The notes below the pieces were generated by a model. It searched no databases. It saw nothing but the letters and a program-made list of their open reading frames with translations, and was not told the DNA's origin. Of a stretch of DNA of 32,369 nt, positions 31,537 through 32,369 are shown in pieces (position 1 is the first letter of the stretch; the number at the start of each line of letters is the position of its first letter). This stretch comes from Bacteroidota bacterium. Its GTDB lineage: Bacteria > Bacteroidota > Bacteroidia > Chitinophagales > Chitinophagaceae. The position numbers were made by a program, and so were the translations under genes. Location: contig JAFDYG010000220.1 of NCBI GenBank assembly GCA_018267545.1, positions 1-32,369 on the forward strand. The letters run 5' to 3'.

Positions 31537-32369
31537 ATGAAGGAACGGCCGGTAACCGATATCATCCAGATCAATCCTGCCCTGACCACGCCGGTCTACA
31601 AGCAAATCGTCCAGTCCATCTCCCGAAATATCGACAATGGGATACTTCACAAGGATGACCGGCTGCCTTCGGTCAACCAGGTGTCGGCGGAGTTTTCGCT
31701 GGCGAGGGGGTCGGTGTTTACGGCCTATAACGAGCTGCGATCGTCGGGGATTATCGATTCCATTCCAGGCAAGGGCTACTTCGTCCTGAGCACGGAGACG
31801 AGACAGAAAAAGAAGATATTCCTGCTCTTCAGCACGTTTACCCCTTACAAGGAGACGCTTTACAACTCTTTATTGAATCATCTGCCGGAAGGCTGTACGC
31901 TGGATATTTATTTTCATCACCATAGTATCCGGGTATTCGAGAGCCTGATCCGGGAGCAGTCTGCGTACTACAATACCTATATCATCATGCCGGAGGTGCA
32001 CGAGCATACGCCGGCGATCTTGTCCAAGCTGGACCACAAGCATACTTTCCTGCTGGATGTCGGGTGGAAGGAGTATCGGGAAGACTACCCGGGTGTCTAT
32101 CAGAATTTCGAGAAGGATATCTTTTCGATACTGGTGGATTCGTCGCCGATGGTCCGTAAGTACAAACGACTGTTCCTGCTGTTTCCGGATGGGGTGCGGA
32201 CGAGGGACATTGTAGGTGGCTTTGGGCTTTTCAGCCGCAAGAAAGTGGTTCCGACCGAGGTGCGGAATAGTCTTTCCGGCATTACCATTCAGAAGGGGGA
32301 TGCGTTTATCGTGGTAGACGACAATAACCTCGTGGATATTATTCTGCTTGCCAGGGAGCGGGGCTGGCA
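31537..32369 (+). CDS. GntR-family regulator with sugar-binding-like domain (partial)
   Basis: 277 codons are visible, open at the right edge. Residues about 19-83 form a GntR winged helix: PVYKQIVQSISRNIDNGIL, LPSVNQVSAEFSLARGSVFTAYNEL, and the wing SGIIDSIPGKGYFVL. After a basic linker (RQKKK) the rest (about 93 onward, IFLLFSTFTPYKETLYNSLL ... VVDDNNLVDIILLARERGW) looks like the periplasmic-binding-protein-like effector domain found in Bacteroidota GntR regulators of sugar use. The effector is unknown. The regulated genes probably lie beyond the window. Confidence 0.87.
   Translation, partial: MKERPVTDIIQINPALTTPVYKQIVQSISRNIDNGILHKDDRLPSVNQVSAEFSLARGSVFTAYNELRSSGIIDSIPGKGYFVLSTETRQKKKIFLLFSTFTPYKETLYNSLLNHLPEGCTLDIYFHHHSIRVFESLIREQSAYYNTYIIMPEVHEHTPAILSKLDHKHTFLLDVGWKEYREDYPGVYQNFEKDIFSILVDSSPMVRKYKRLFLLFPDGVRTRDIVGGFGLFSRKKVVPTEVRNSLSGITIQKGDAFIVVDDNNLVDIILLARERGW

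Noticed and set aside
1-32369. Search for CRISPR arrays, tRNAs, rRNAs, insertion sequences and integrases
   Set aside because: No regular repeat-spacer pattern, cloverleaf, rRNA stretch or transposase/integrase motif was recognised by eye; a tRNA or IS search tool would be decisive.

Overview
The window (about 32 kb, roughly half G+C) looks like a chromosomal segment from a Bacteroidota bacterium, most likely Chitinophagaceae or a close relative. The grounds are a PorW/SprE-like type IX secretion protein, a bactofilin–AtpZ neighbourhood, a DUF4369/TlpA-type thioredoxin, a NIPSNAP protein, a DUF2911 protein, start codons without Shine-Dalgarno sequences, and TAnnTTTG promoter boxes with upstream TTTG. 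Genus-level assignment is not possible by eye.

Layout. 1-3150: a truncated porW/sprE-like gene on the minus strand diverges from a short membrane/coiled-coil protein, a bactofilin, AtpZ, a four-helix membrane protein and a SprT-like zinc protein. 3290-5543: minus-strand accessory genes (two GNAT-type proteins, a possible 27-residue membrane peptide, a NIPSNAP protein). 5661-9576: a secreted carboxypeptidase-regulatory-like protein, then a sugar-acid dehydratase/GntP permease pair preceded by two strong inverted repeats. 9678-10655: a degenerate sigma-like protein and its membrane anti-sigma-like partner.

10658-27611 is the core: histidine and tryptophan biosynthesis in one region. A histidine leader peptide (five consecutive His codons) with terminator and antiterminator precedes hisG-hisD-hisC, then a secreted PQQ-type sugar dehydrogenase and a cytochrome c, then bifunctional hisB. 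After an oppositely oriented membrane acyltransferase comes a tryptophan leader peptide (three consecutive Trp codons) with its own terminator, then trpE-G-D-C-F-B-A, which runs with a 4-bp gap into hisH-hisA-hisF-hisIE and a TlpA-like thioredoxin. The histidine pathway is therefore split: hisGDCB lies behind a His-sensing leader, while hisHAFIE lies behind a Trp-sensing leader. The two promoter/leader regions are strikingly alike in sequence and spacing.

27619-32369: the thioredoxin, a lipoprotein, a DUF2911/TPR protein, pdxJ, and a truncated GntR-type regulator divergent from pdxJ with a direct-repeat candidate operator between them. No tRNA, rRNA, CRISPR array, insertion sequence or integrase was recognised. 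No gene-free stretch exceeds 300 bp; the longest is the 294-bp region upstream of trpE, and it is full of regulatory structure.
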